DNA of 64,000 nt. Origin: Brachypterus glaber (lineage: Eukaryota > Arthropoda > Insecta > Coleoptera > Kateretidae). The notes beneath the pieces are model-generated. The model did no database searches, had not been told where the DNA came from, and worked only from the letters and a program-made list of their open reading frames with translations. The translations under genes were made by a program, and so were the position numbers. The stretch's first letter is position 1. Every line of letters starts with the position of its first letter. Where the stretch lies: positions 13,491,986 through 13,555,985 of the forward strand of contig OY294046.1 of assembly GCA_958510825.1 (NCBI GenBank). Direction: 5' to 3'. This document shows, piece by piece, positions 32,987-45,462 of this stretch.

Positions 32987-33318
32987 CATTACAGACCTAT
33001 ATCTGTTTTGTCTGTCTTTTCAAAAATTATAGAGAAAGTTTTATTTAAAAGAATAATAAAATTTTTGAATATCAACAACTTAGTAAACGCCAGAATGGCT
33101 TCAGACAAGGTAAATCCACCATTACTGCTCTGTGTAAATTAATACATTATATTTATGATAACGTTGATATCAAAAATAGGGTAATAGCTTTATTTATTGA
33201 TTTGTCCAAAGCTTTTGACTGCGTAGACCATAAGACTCTATTGCAAAAGCTGGAATTTTATGGTCGGCGCGGAAAATGTCTGGACATTTTAAGCTTGATA
33301 TTGAAATAGGCGTTCCTC
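32987..33318 (+). pseudogene. LINE reverse-transcriptase fragment, frameshifted
   Basis: Reads HYRPISVLSVFSKIIEKVLF in one frame to about 33088, then shifts and continues QNGFRQGKSTITALCKL and IDLSKAFDCVDHKTLLQKLE to a stop at 33307. In a third frame IGVPHG follows (the usual GVPQGS), so part of the palm is deleted. These are fingers and palm motifs (RPIS, FR-GKST, SKAFD) of a non-LTR reverse transcriptase of a family different from that at 61-64 kb. The 3' part is cut off by half of a Tc1-like fold-back. Not functional. Confidence 0.85.
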
Positions 33319-33881
33319 ATGGGTTTGATAAACTTGAGTAGAGGAAAAAATGGGGTCACTCCATCCGGCGGCAGACCTGCGAAATCACCGTCAAGCCTCC
33401 GTCAAACGGCAATAGAAAGTTGCCCTGGGATGGAAAAACTGTAGAAGAAGAAGTAAAAGACATGAGATTCAAATAAAAAAGAATAATTCTGCTGATTTAG
33501 TACTTTTTGAGTTAAGTGAAAAAATTACAACTTTCAGGAAAATCCTGATATCTCCTAAACCAGAAGTAGAAATATAAAAAACTAACAAAGAAAATATTTA
33601 TTAAAACTGCTGCAATAAGAGAGACCTTAAAAATTTGTTAACAGTTTCAGTGGCGTACCATGCAAGTCCTATAAGATGGGACAAAAAACAAAGTTGTACA
33701 GTTTTTGTTGCTGTTAATACAAAATTACTTTTTTTAATCATTCCTAATACAAACAAAAGTAGAGAATGTTTAGGCTTAAAAACAAAAAAAGAATGAGTCA
33801 AATCCATTAATTAGTTTTCGAAATATTTGAATTTAAAAAATGGCAATTTTTTAGGTGTCCGGAAATTATTGTGCGGCAGTG
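33319..33881. mobile_element. Half of the Tc1-like fold-back
   Basis: It is the inverse of the left half of 4945-5985: it starts in the central GC-richer block (GGGTCACTCCATCCGGCGGC) and ends at the terminal GTGCGGCAGTG next to TA. The broken edge abuts the RT fragment. The ORF 33601-33807 is an arm by-product. Confidence 0.8.
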
Positions 33882-34060
33882 TATATTCTTTATAAATATA
33901 AACTAATAATTATAATTATTAGAATGAAAGAAGTTAAGCGTCTGCATCGGTCCGTAAATTAATTACAGAATAATTATCGGCAAAGCGAACATCGATTTTA
34001 AAAATAAGCTTATTGGAGCAAAAATTAATTTAATAAACTAATTAGTTTAGTAGAAAAATA

Positions 34061-36137
34061 CAGGGTGGCCCAAAAAAAAACGGACACTTTTTAAACCGTT
34101 ATGACTTATTTGCCTTTTGACCGCTATCTATACCAAATTTGAAATGAATTTACTAAAAACATGAAGGATTTGGAAGATAATTTTATTTACTTAAAATATT
34201 ATTATATTGTTCAGTGATTAAGCTTTTTCCGAAGGGGTTGTTTTAAAGCTTTGAGGATTAGAGCAAAATGTATAATACGATAACTTTCCGACCTCACTAT
34301 GTTCACTGATCTGTCTTGTGATGAGTATGTTTAAATTTTAATTTAAAATTGTAGTTTATTTTTTATTCGTATTTTTCCGAATATGTAACCTATATTGCAA
34401 TAAATTGATTTTTAAACGTAAAAAAACTGATTCAGTAGGCCTGTCAATAAATAATCTTGTAATTTAAAAAGTATACAAAATGACCAAAAAGTTGAAAAAA
34501 TGTCGAATCACTTTAAAAGCCAAGAGGAAAAATGTTAAAGCTAAATTTTAGATGTGTATTTTAAGAAAAATGGTTATTAAATAACACAAAAATTGTAAAT
34601 GACGTACGGAAATTCGAAAATTGCACTACATGTAACATGAGAAATAAGAAATCGTTAAAATAAAACAAGATTTAAGTATTTTCTAAATGAAGAAAAAAAT
34701 TAAAGAAGAAATATTTTTTTCTACGACTGCTTAAGAATGTAAACAAATACACACACTTTTCAAACACAGAATGAATCCATTCTAGCTCTAGATACGGTAT
34801 GAATATTCCGTATCAAGTATTAGAATGAGTACATCTAGTGCCATCTCTTTTTTATAAAAGTAAAGAAACTCTAGCAAAATTAGCAAAAATATATATGTTT
34901 TACCATGAAATATTGAATAATTTAATGCAATTTAACGTTTTGGGTTAAAGTTACATAAAGTTTATTAGTTTTTCTTAATATTTGACCAGTTTTTTATCAG
35001 TTTAAAATTAAAACTACTCCATCTATTGTTCAATATTTAAACATGATATATGTCACAACAATCTGACATAACCTTCAATTTTTGCATTATAATTTGTAAA
35101 TATGTGCTAAAATTAAATAAAAATCTTTTTTAAGTACTGATTTGATAAAATTATTAAATAACATTAATTGCTTTATTTAAAAATATGTGTTTTGTTGCAT
35201 TTAAAATGTCGAGTCACAAAAAACATTGTTTTTAACCTTGTCCGCAGTGTTTCATATTTGCAGTCAAAGAAAAAGTATAGTCTACAGCACGTATGGAATA
35301 GTTATTCCGCGCTCGCGGGACAAACTTTCCGCTCGCGAGGAATATTGTCTATTCCATACTAGTTATAGAATATACTATTTTATTACAAATAAATTAAATT
35401 ATATTAACAACTGTCTTATTTTGTAACAATAATATAAAACCATATTATGCTACAGGATCTTTGTTGGTTATTGGTAGTAATAATTCCATATTGATTTACA
35501 AAAAATTTCATCATCTTTTATTTTAAGTTAACATTTTCAAACAACACTTTTTTTCGTTTTGACAAAAACTATACGTATTTCTTATTTTTCTACACAATTT
35601 TCTTTTTAAACATACTCATTCTTTATTGTTCATCTTTAAAATATATATTTACTACAAAGCAGTTTTATTACATTTTTCTTAGTTTTTTAAATAGCAATTT
35701 TTGATATTTTCAATTTGACATACTATTTTTTGAGACATGTCAAAATTACTTTTAGATAACCGCCTACTTAATCAATTTTTTCAACCTAAAAAGTCCATTT
35801 AACGCTATCTGTAGCCTCTCGGAAAAATAATTATAAAAAATAAATTACAATTTTAAATTAAAAGGTAAACACACACAACTATTGAAGAAAGACCATTTAA
35901 CGTAATGCAGTCGAAAAGTTATCATTTTGTATATTTTTCTCTAATCCCCATGGCTTTAAAATAACCCCTTTAGATAAAGGTTTCTTACTAAAAAATTAAT
36001 AATAATTAAAATAAATAAAATTATCCACCGAATCTTACATGTTTTGAGCCTATTTATTTCAAAGTAAGTAAATATCGCTCAAAAGGCAAAGAAGTTATGA
36101 AGGTTTAAAATGTGTCCGGTTTTTTTGGGCCACCCTG
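34061..36137. mobile_element. Mariner-type fold-back, arms of about 600 bp
   Basis: CAGGGTGGCCCAAAAAAAAA at the left and its inverse at the right are each next to TA. The arms stay complementary to about 34680 and 35530 with moderate divergence (for example GATAACTTTCCGACC against its inverse near 35910). A further element (34719-35385) is nested in the loop. No transposase. Confidence 0.85.
34719..35385. mobile_element. Nested repeat G, copy 1
   Basis: From TTCTACGACTGCTT to the block TCCGCGCTCGCGGGACAAAC and CTAGTTATAGAATATACTAT. It is present inverted at 38445-39135. The GC-rich block is an imperfect palindrome around CGCTCGCGG. The ORFs 35168-35426 lie in it and are not supported. Confidence 0.75.
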
Positions 36138-36447
36138 TACTTTAAATACGCAAGGGGTCTAAAATCATCTTGGAATTCTTATTTAAAAGGAAGAAAGAAT
36201 TGTTTTTTCTTAAATATCCTAAAGAAATAAAATATCTTTATAAATTAAAAATATGGTTTATATATAAACCATATTTTTATAATTAAAACAAATTCATAAA
36301 TGACTATAGGAATAAAAATATTAAAAGTCAAAAATTAGGATCTTTCCTTAAGGAATTGGAGGGAGGATTTAGGTTGGGAAAAAGATAGGTAGAGTCAAGA
36401 GCCTCAAGAAAATAATCTATCGTGTGTTTTTAGTTATTTTTTTTTAA

Positions 36448-36836
36448 GGTATAGTTATTTTAAACCTTCCCGCTTGTAAACCATCTCGAAATTACCATAG
36501 CAACGTAAGATACGCATGCTTCGTAAGCGAAATGACTAGGCCCAATTTACACAGTTATAAAACGTTGACGTGCCATTAACGAGAACAAAACAATAGTTTA
36601 TTCCTCTAAATTATTGGAATAAAAGCGATTTTTATAAGCAAATTTTATTTGTACAGGAATACAAAAGTGTTTTAGCAACAGCTTTATCATTTCTCTTTTT
36701 TTTACATCTAAACATCATAAAAACAAAGTAAACAAAAATTATAAATTTTGGTTATGTTGACATTCAAAACAAGCCATGTTTCAGTGTAAATCGGACTTTG
36801 TGGAGTATTTAGCGGCAAATTTAAAATAACTATACC
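36448..36836. mobile_element. TTAA-flanked MITE
   Basis: GGTATAGTTATTTTAAA and its exact inverse are flanked by TTAA at 36444-36447 and 36837-36840, a piggyBac-type duplication. The interior has a CpG-richer patch and no ORF. The stretch 36138-36443 is plain AT-rich DNA with a short palindrome at 36251. Confidence 0.8.
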
Positions 36837-36989
36837 TTAAAAAAATAAACTTTAGTTTTGCAAAAATAGCATAAAATCATTTTTTTACTGCACTTATAAA
36901 ACAAAACTGTGATTAATACAATAAATATACTAATAATTACAAGCGTATAGTAGTACAAAAAAGCTGATATGTGTGGATTTATAAAAAAG

Positions 36990-37060
36990 TCAACTGCCGA
37001 AACTGGATATCGAACCCAGGCCTTCATCGTCGAAGCCGGGTACTTAACCGTTCGAACCAA
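36990..37060 (-). other. tRNA-like sequence or SINE head
   Basis: On the minus strand, GGTTCGAACGGTTAAGTA resembles an A box and CTGGGTTCGATATCCAG a T-arm with B box one base too long. The spacing is tRNA-like, but the anticodon arm is poor and no acceptor stem forms, so it is more likely a tRNA-derived relic than a gene. Confidence 0.35.
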
Positions 37061-37299
37061 GTCTAATCTAATCTAATTTGCAAATTATTATTATCTGTAG
37101 TTTAAAACAAGCCGTGAAGATATGTAATATTGCGCACTCCATTATATAATGTTTACAGTAAATGTTATACTGCATTTTCCCTAATACTTGAATAAATAAA
37201 AATAAACATTTTTTTTTTAATTAACAATTTTTTTATTTTTTTTTTTTTTGAAAAAAAAAACAAAAAAAATTAGAAAAAAAAATCTGTTTTTTTTAATTT

Positions 37300-37690
37300 T
37301 TTAATAAGTTTAACCCCCATAACTTTTTTGTTTTTAGAAGGATTACTCTCAATATTGTTAGAATTGATCCTTATAATAAAAGTTATTTCTCCTAAAAAAG
37401 TTACTTTAATCGGAATTTTCTTTCAGCTTTATTCGATTTTTTTATAAGTTTAACCTCCCATAACTTTTTGTTTTTGGGGATTACTTTCAAAATTGGTAAA
37501 ATTGATTCTTATAATAAAAGTAATGTTTCCTGAAAAATTTGCATTGTTCGGAATTGTCTTTCAGCTTTTTTCGATTTTTTTAAAAGTTTAACCCCCCATA
37601 ACTTTTTTGTTTTTGGGGGAATTACTTTCAAAAACAATAGGGATCTTCCCCTCATAGAACTTGATGTTTCCTTAAAAATTCAAGTCGATC
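37300..37690. repeat. Three tandem units of about 132 bp
   Basis: AAGTTTAACCCCCCATAAC recurs at about 37308, 37447 and 37586, each time followed by TTTTTGTTTTTGG, ATTACTTTCAAAATTG and TTATAATAAAAGT. The flanking 37200-37300 is nearly pure A and T. Confidence 0.85.
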
Positions 37691-38005
37691 GGAGTATTCA
37701 TTCTTGAGTTATCGTGTCTACAATAATTGGACATCGGACATTTAAAAAAAAAGTTGCTTATTTTTTAATAAAACAAATTTATACCCATTTTTTTTGTCTA
37801 GGATGATTTTTGAAATTTTTTGAAAATTCGAAACTATTCTAGCGCAGGCTTTATGAATAGTATAATAAGATAAGACTTGGTGTAAAACACAACATATACA
37901 CACAGAAAAATGTTTCTTAAATCAAGACTATGGTGATTTGTAAATAACGAAGAGAAATATATTCTTTTTTAATACCACATTCTTACATGGTATTCATATT
38001 CTTGT

Positions 38006-38292
38006 TTGAAGCAAAATATTGCTTCATCCTACCACTTCATAGGAGAGTGTGAGGCTCTGGGCAGGCTCAAACAAGACATCTTCGGAGTGCTAACACTAGC
38101 GAAGGAAGAGTTGAGCCTCCTAGCTTGGTCAGATGTCATGAACTTCATCCGAAGGTCTGGCAGATTCAGGAAGAGGGAGGATAGGCAGCAGGTTGGGTAG
38201 ATTTTCTTGGGGCAGACAAAAAGGGCCATCGGGCCTACTTGTCAGGCGGGGGAGCCTACCCACCTTTTACTACTACCTCTACTACTACAGTA
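38006..38292 (+). mobile_element. LINE 3' end with (TAC)n tail, second copy
   Basis: 38006-38200 reads SSYHFIGECEALGRLKQD and on to VMNFIRRSGRFRKRED before a stop, matching the 4.65-kb LINE end. The 3' UTR shares ACAAAAAGGGCCA and CTACTTGTC, and the tail is TACTACTACCTCTACTACTAC. Only the last cysteine and histidine of the knuckle remain. No convincing target duplication seen. Confidence 0.8.
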
Positions 38293-38444
38293 ATACTTAA
38301 CGTTATAGTTGTTGTAATTGTAACAACCATCGAATGTTAACTAAACTTTCGTGGGGTTCCATATAAGCAAAAACGTTTAGTATTTACTACGGTAACGAGT
38401 TCTTAGTGAAGAGAGTGTAGAAATAAGCATTTACAAAGATCGTT

Positions 38445-39135
38445 GTAGAATAGTATATTCTATAACTAGTATGGAATAGACAATATTCCGCGCGAGCGGA
38501 AAGTTTGTCAACGAGCCGGCAGGCGAGTATGACGGTCCCGCGAGCGCGGAATGACCATTCCATACGTGTTGTAGACTTTTTCTTCGACTGCAAATATGAA
38601 ACACTGTATGGATTTAAACTGCGGACAAGATCAAAAACAATGTTTTTTTGTGACTCGACATTGTAAATGCAACAAAACACATATTTTTAAATAAAGCACT
38701 TAATGTTATTTAATAATTTTATCTGATCAGTACTTAAAAAAGATTTTTATTTAATTTTAGCATATATTTACAAATTATAATGCAAAAATTGAAGGTGATG
38801 TCAGATTGTTGTGACAGATATCAGGTTTAAATATTTAACAAAAGATGGAGCAGTTTTAATTTTTTAAACTCAAGTGATAAAAAACTGGTCAAATATTAAG
38901 AAAAAGTAATAAACTTTATGTAATTTATTCAATATTATTCAATATTTCATGGTAAAATAAATATATTTTTGCTAATTTTGCTACAGTTTTCTTTACTTTT
39001 ATAAACAAGAGATGGCACTACATGTGCTCATTCTTGATACGGAATATTTATACCGCATCTAGAGCTAGAATGGATTCATTCTGTGTTTGAAAAGTGTGTG
39101 TATTTGCTTACATTCTAAAGCAGTCGTAGAAAAAA
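38445..39135. mobile_element. Nested repeat G, copy 2 (inverted)
   Basis: The inverse of 34719-35385, including the GCGCGAGCGGAAAGTTTGTC block with a small insertion (GAGCCGGCAGGCGAG) not present in copy 1. Confidence 0.75.
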
Positions 39136-39182
39136 AAATATACATGTTCATGTCTGTCAAAAATTTAAACATGATTATACAG

Positions 39183-39350
39183 AGAGAAACGATATTGTAT
39201 CTCAAGCAACTGTAGTTATTGAATACAAGTTGTTACAGTTAAGCATAACATTATTGAGTTATTGTTACTGTAAGTCGCATTCAATCACTAAAGTTGCTTG
39301 GGTTTCCATATATTCAAAATAATTCAGTATTTAATACGGTAACAAATTTT
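39183..39350. repeat. Hairpin repeat (GCAACTTTAGTTA family), copy 2
   Basis: GCAACTGTAGTTATTGAATA pairs with ATTCAATCACTAAAGTTGC around a TTACAGTTAAGCA loop. Related to 345-460. Confidence 0.7.
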
Positions 39351-40392
39351 CAGCGCAGATAAATTTAATCGGGCATGTAAAAACCGGCCCTCAGACATCG
39401 AAATATACACGTCGTGTAATTTATATGCATTTAAACTTACCCTACTTAGTAGTCCATAATAATTCCACAGGACACGTTACAAATTATTCTGGTCTGTGTT
39501 TATCTTTTTTGTCCATCAAACACTGTGTCTGATGTTGACTGGTATGCTCTATAAACCAAAAACAACTACTATTAAACGGTTAATAACTGTGTACTTTCGC
39601 CAGAAAAGATCCTAAGTTGATATGAAGTTATACTGTATATCCAGTCTTTATTTGGTTAGTTTTTTTGAATTTGAGTGGAATTTTTGCAATTGGATCATTA
39701 AGTAATTTAGCAAGTTTTGTAGCAGTTTGTCTTAGACTTGCTTTTGCACCAAATTAAATCATTTTTCCTATGCCCTAGTTAGTAGGTAGTGCGTATTTCC
39801 TGTCCGTTGCCTATGATAACGAATGGGAAGTGACGATTAGCTGATTTTACATACCTGCTGTCAGAAAATTAGTAAAAGTCAAACACATAACCTCAAACTG
39901 ACAAACTAATTTTAAGATAATTTTTGCGTTTGGACTTTTTGATGTTTAGGTATTAGGTCGTAGGAAAAATAGTATACGCACCTCGACGCAAACCATTTCA
40001 GTGCACTAGTTTCGCGTTCTCGGTGCGTAATATACTATTTATGTTTAAGAAACATTTTCACCAATAAATTTTTAAAAGTGTTATACTATTAAGCTATTAT
40101 GATTATTATTATTATTATTATATACCTACACCGCCAAATATTAATACCACTTTTAGACTTTAGACTTGTTTGTAAAAATTTATGTTTTAATACACGACGC
40201 CATAAATTATATTATACAATATACAGCTCTTTAAAATATAACTCTAAATATGTCTTTTACTAACAAATAATAAATACACAAAAATATTAACACAAAATGT
40301 ATTGAAATATTGAATACAAGTACATATCGTTTTTACAACTATCGCCATCTCTTCGGCATTACACCTAGTCTAATCTTATATTAAGCTACTAT

Positions 40393-40394
<2 letters not shown>
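39351..40394. other. Stretch with a small palindrome used as empty-site reference
   Basis: Mostly AT-rich without genes. At 39970-40043 a palindrome with AATAGTATACGCACC and GGTGCGTAATATACTATT is found; the same right part lies next to the element at 50865-52630. Confidence 0.55.

Positions 40395-40465
<71 letters not shown>
40395..40465. repeat. (TA)n microsatellite
   Basis: An uninterrupted AT run of about 70 bp, ending directly at the next MITE. Confidence 0.95.
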
Positions 40466-40468
<3 letters not shown>

Positions 40469-40851
40469 TCGGCTTACAAGTAAAGAGCACTAAGTCCAAA
40501 AACATGGTTTTGAGATATTGACAAATTTAACTTTCACTGTTGTTTTTTAATTTTTGTAATAATTGTTACAAAAATGCACGTTTCGCCAAACAAACACTAA
40601 GTCGCTTAGTGCAGAAACATTTGAAATAAACTACAAGTAAAACGCACTAAATGACTTAGTGCCTATTGCCAGATAAAATTTTATTCAAAATCAAACTGGT
40701 GCGTTTTGTATAGTGGGTAACTCTTTTGGCAGTCCACCTAGAAGTTAGTTCGGTTTACCTGTACATAGATCATCAAAAATTAATTACAGTACCATAAAAA
40801 TCCCATTTTTGCAAAAAAGTGACTTAGTGCCTTTTACTTGTAAGCCGACGA
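40466..40851. mobile_element. MITE in a TA tract, 31-bp inverted ends
   Basis: TCGTCGGCTTACAAGTAAA and its inverse are nearly identical for about 31 bases into GCACTAAGTC, and TA stands at each side. GCACTAAG or CTTAGTGC recurs six times inside, a likely binding-site series. Confidence 0.85.
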
Positions 40852-41690
40852 TATATTAACATATTTTTCTATTTTGCGACTCTTATAAGCTCATAATCAC
40901 ACGCATTTTGCGTGTTCTTATAGGCCCATAAGAGGTCTCTACTTTTTCTTTTGGGTTGGCAACAGACAAAAGTCTATCTCTTGAAGTTTGCCGTGCAATT
41001 GTGAACGTCGGTTTAAAGTTTAATTTTCTACAAAAGTTTGTGTTTAGGTTATGTTTTACCGTGTTAAAATTGTGGCTTGGTTTTAAATATTTTAATTTGA
41101 TCACTCCTTTGTAGTTGTATTTCTTACTATAAGCAATGGTATTACAGAACAACTTGTAATTAATAGAATATTAACTATAATTAATATCGTACAATAAATT
41201 GTATTGTATTAATTATAGTTTTTGTTTTATCAGTATAGTATTTTGCTTTTATGCTCTCCAAAATTTGGTACCTTTTTTAGTAGAAGTACACCACTATTGG
41301 TTATCTTGTTAGTTGTAGAAGCTCTAATATTTCAGACAGCTTAGGAAGCCATTCAGTTTATGGACTTAGGAATAGTCCGGGAAAACTATGCTCTAACTTT
41401 ACATCTACACCTTTTCAAGTTGTAAATCAGAAAGTGTGATATTAATTTCAGACAGTGTAATTTGTTATTCAGATTTTTAAAATAAATTTCAGAAAGTATA
41501 AATTGTAATTCAGATTTTTAAATTATTATATATTAAATATTGAACAGCAATAAATTAACATTTAAAAAAATGTATTTTTTACATAAAATTAAGAATTTAA
41601 CAAAATTAATTTCTAAATGGCTAGGTCACTTCATTATATTATATACGTATAAATTAGGCACCGTTTTCCTCGATCAGATTATAGTTGTAG
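40852..41690. other. Stretch without supported gene
   Basis: A minus-strand ORF of 89 codons (40883-41152) has no family features and no coding bias. Otherwise AT-rich. Confidence 0.4.
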
Positions 41691-41911
41691 AAAAAAAATA
41701 GGTCTAATTATTATTTTTTTTTGCCGTGGATTGATTCTCTATTAGTGGAGCTCTAAGCAAAAAAAGCGGCTTTAAAATATCTTAATTTTTATTTTTAATA
41801 GGCTTCTAAATTCAAAAAATTATTTTTTTTTCGCATTTTTTCGATATATTTTGATAAAAAATTTATATACCTAAATACTAAAGATACGACTCTGATTTTT
41901 ATATGCAATAC

Positions 41912-42063
41912 TAAGTGCCTATTCACAGGCTCGCATAAGAACCTAATACATAACAATGCTATGCCGTGATTGGCTTGATGTGCGGCCATATATCTTGTAA
42001 GCCAATCACGGAACCGCATTCTTATGTTTTATGTTCTTATGCAAGCTTCTGGATAGGCCTTAA
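41912..42063. mobile_element. Short hairpin MITE
   Basis: AAGTGCCTATTCACAGGCTC with ATAAGAAC is answered by GTTCTTATGC and GGATAGGCCTT, and the centre GTGATTGGCTT pairs with AAGCCAATCAC. About 150 bp. It splits a larger inverted repeat whose parts are at 41690-41905 and 42490-42585. Confidence 0.75.
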
Positions 42064-42109
42064 CACAAATGTGCGGTTTATAAAAATAAAAAAGGTTTTA
42101 GATTTAATC

Positions 42110-42346
42110 CAGTGGCGGAGATTTTACCGGGAGTTATCGAAAAAAAAAACAAAAATTTTGAAATATTTTAATTATTTTTTAAAGAGCAACACAATAAATT
42201 AAATTTATTATGAAAAAAAAAACGAAAAATTAAAAATAAACTTTTCTCTTTGTTTTAAAACATTAAAATAATATTAAATAAACATTAAATAATTCAAAAT
42301 ATTGTTGTTCTGCTTTCAATAACTCCCCGTAAAATCTCCTTTACAG
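42110..42346. mobile_element. MITE with GGAGATTTTACCGGGAGTTA ends
   Basis: The left end and the inverse of the right end (GGAGATTTTACGGGGAGTTA) match over about 25 bp. The interior is nearly all A and T. Confidence 0.8.
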
Positions 42347-42586
42347 TAGGTTGGGCTAAATGTGACACCCAGGGTAAATGTGACATGTCCTGTTATAATT
42401 CTTCTAAACTAGTTTAGATCCGATCCAACCCTATTGTACCGGATTCAATTAAAACTTTTTTAATTTTTACAAATCTTATAGGTATGTTAGTGTTGCCTAT
42501 AAAAATCAGAGCGATATCTTTAGTATTTATATAAGATTTTCATGAAAATATAGCAAAAAAAATACGAAAAAAAATTATTTATAATA

Positions 42587-43448
42587 CACTGAAAGAAATT
42601 ACATTGAAAAGGTGTAAAAAATACACTCTATAAATGTGTAAATTTTACACCTTTATATAAATGTACATCAACATTGATGTGACACTGTCACACACGTGAG
42701 GTGATTTTGACCTAGAGTGTGTATTTTTACATCCATACCTTCTGCAACAATACACTCGGAGCTCAAGAAAGTGTATTTTTATAAACATACCTTTATCAAC
42801 AATACACCCAAAGCGTAAAAATCACACTTCTGATGTACAAGCCAGCCAATCGCGGGCGATAAACTAGTCACGTGACTCGAGAAGCCAGAATTCCTGCTTC
42901 ATCGACGAGTCTGGTGGCTGTCGACCATTATAATTGTTTACGTTTGTAAGAGCCTACGTATAATTTTGTGTATGCTAGATTTTTCAAAGAAATAATTAGT
43001 AAGTGTTGATTAAAAGTAAATATTTTAAAAGTGTGATTAATACAATATCCTTAAAACATACATTTTATAATATTTTACTTATTTAGGCGGTAACACTGGC
43101 CTGCAAATTTTGAGTTGTTAAGACTTGTGTATGTTTTCTGTTTCTATTTTATATTGGTACTTTTTGTAGCGCTGATTACGAATATAAGTTTTATTTTTCT
43201 GTTGCGTAGTTTTTCCATAAAACACTATTCATAAATAGAAAAATAACAAAATGGTTATTCTATTTTTTTTTAATAAATTGAAGGGTTTTAGATAAAAAGT
43301 ATATTTACGCGTTGGTGTAAACTTTACACACTGGATGTAAAAATATAATACACACCGCATTTATAATAACGCTTCGAGTGTAAATTCACATCAGCAGCAG
43401 CTGCAAGTAAATTACCCATGCACGTGGATGTAAAAATTTATCTCAGTG
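42587..43448. mobile_element. TA-flanked MITE with CpG-richer core
   Basis: CACTGAAAGAAATT and the inverse CACTGAGATAAATT are next to TA. GTGTAAAATTTACAC-like words and CATTTATA motifs fill the flanks. The core at 42840-42940 (GTCACGTGACTCGAGAAGCC) is much GC-richer, as in element Y, and could be a promoter-like module. Confidence 0.75.
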
Positions 43449-43569
43449 TACAAGGGCGAAAAGTTAAATTTTTCGATTGAGTAAGTTTTTAGAAGCCAAG
43501 GGCCGGCCGATAGGGCCAGCCCGATGTTAATAAACCTACGAAATCGAAATTTAACTTTTTGCCCGTGTA
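43449..43569. repeat. Hairpin abutting the previous MITE
   Basis: TACAAGGGCGAAAAGTTAAA and TTTAACTTTTTGCCCGTGTA are inverse. A GGGCCGGCC palindrome lies in the loop. A related smaller hairpin is at 44128-44182 (GGGCGAAAAAAACTTTTTGG). Between and after (43570-44980) nothing else is recognised. Confidence 0.75.
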
Positions 43570-45462
43570 TTAAACAATATTTTTTATTCAATTGTTACTA
43601 ATTATAATAAATTATTGAAATATACTTAATTTTAAAGTGAAAAAAATATTTCTTTTTACTGTCTTATTACTTATCTAGTTATCCATGATAAATTGCTGTC
43701 CAATCAAATCGCTACAAAAACAAATTGAATCGTTTCTTTTGCTTGTGGTTTCATTTTCAAATTAAAAAAGCTATAGCTTGGCGATTAATTTCTGTTAAAA
43801 TGTGTCTGTTTTGAAAATAATACTTGTGAAACCGTTCTATGAATATTATAAATATTAAAAGTGATTTTACAATTGAAATTTTGTGTTTTTAATTTATTTT
43901 AGTGGGTGAATACAGATTAATCGTTGACATATATTTTGAGGTTATGTTATGGATTTTTTTTTATTTTGTATGAAATGATTATAATAACTGTATCTGGTCA
44001 AAAAGAACGGATAGTTCAAGACCAAAAGTGACGAAAAGGTCATATTTCTTTATAAATATTACAGTAGAGGTAAAGCATCTTCTTTTAAAAAGCTTAAAAA
44101 AGCTTAAAAAAAGTTTTAGTTAGCGGGCGAAAAAAACTTTTTGGCCCTAGGGCCAAAAAGTTTAACTTTTCGCCCGTAAACCATGAACAAAAAGTGTCGC
44201 TTTTAGAATCAATCGAATAAAAATATATTTTTTTAGAGCCCTATTAATGGAGAACCAATCCACCGCAAAAAAAAAAAACGAGAAAACGAGAAAAGGTGCC
44301 GAAATCACCGCATCAAATATAGCCAGATTTAACTAAAATTGTGTTGGAAAATTTTTGAGTGTTGATCAGTGTTATTTAAGGTTATCTATCCAAACCGTTA
44401 GAAAAATCAATAGAATGCAACCGTTCGTGCAACAAGATCTTCAAGAAGTTATGCATAACTCGTAGTAAAAACAGAGATAAGAAATGTAATTTCTTAGTTT
44501 TTCCTTTATGTGAATCTTTTAATTCATAAACGGTAGAAATTTCAAAATTTTGTTTCGTTTTGTAAAAGTAAGAACAAAAATTTTCATTGGTTTAAAGAAT
44601 TCAAATATTTAAAATATTTAGCAAATTAACTTCATACAAAATTTGTTTTCTTTTTTACAAAATGATTGAAAAGGCTCAAAAAAATATATATATTTAATTT
44701 TACCCTGTCATTGATGTTTTCCGAACTATTGAATTTTATTAAAACGAAGTAGGCCTTTTAAAGGACAAGGGAGGATCCTATAGATTTTACTTTAGGGAAC
44801 TTAAGTTTTAGTTTGTCCTTTTTTATAAAGATCTGTTACCCTTCAGTATGCCTATAGAGTCTTTAGGTTTCCTAAAGGTGAAATAGATGAGTGTATAAAA
44901 ACATAAAAATAAAAAAAGGAAAAGAGATCTTGCTACTTACATTTTTTCTCTATTGCACTGGTGTATTTAAAGGGTGGTAAATAATAAAAATTAAGTTTTA
45001 GTGACTTGCCAACGAAAACCAACTACTATGGTCTGTTTCATCAAGCAGGATAGTAAATTAAAAATCGCACAGTAAATATTTTTACAACAGGTTTGAATAG
45101 TATATGTTTGTGTATAGAATATAGTTATGTTTTATAAAATAAACTACGCAGTATATTCGCATTTGCGATTTTTAATTATACACATTATAAAATCATTGAC
45201 AGTTAAATCTGAGGTTTTCGGTTTCGGAAGATAATGGACTTTTTTCATCAGAAATGACCACAGTCGACTTAAGTTCTTATTTTTATACTGTTTTAGCTTA
45301 TTCTATATAAATTTTGATCAGAGTATTTAAATCCATTCACAGAAACGGTCTACTGATTTCCATTTCGGAAAAAAGTATCACAGAGGTTTTTTGCATCTTA
45401 TTTTCTTAAAAAATATGTATATTAGTGTAACGATTAATGACAAATTATTTTTTAAACAGTTA

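Noticed and set aside
36990..37060. A functional tRNA gene
   Set aside because: The A and B box resemblance is fair, but there is no acceptor stem, the T-loop is too long and the anticodon arm is poor; kept only as a tRNA-like relic.
40883..41152. 89-codon minus-strand ORF
   Set aside because: No domain, no splice signals, no coding bias.
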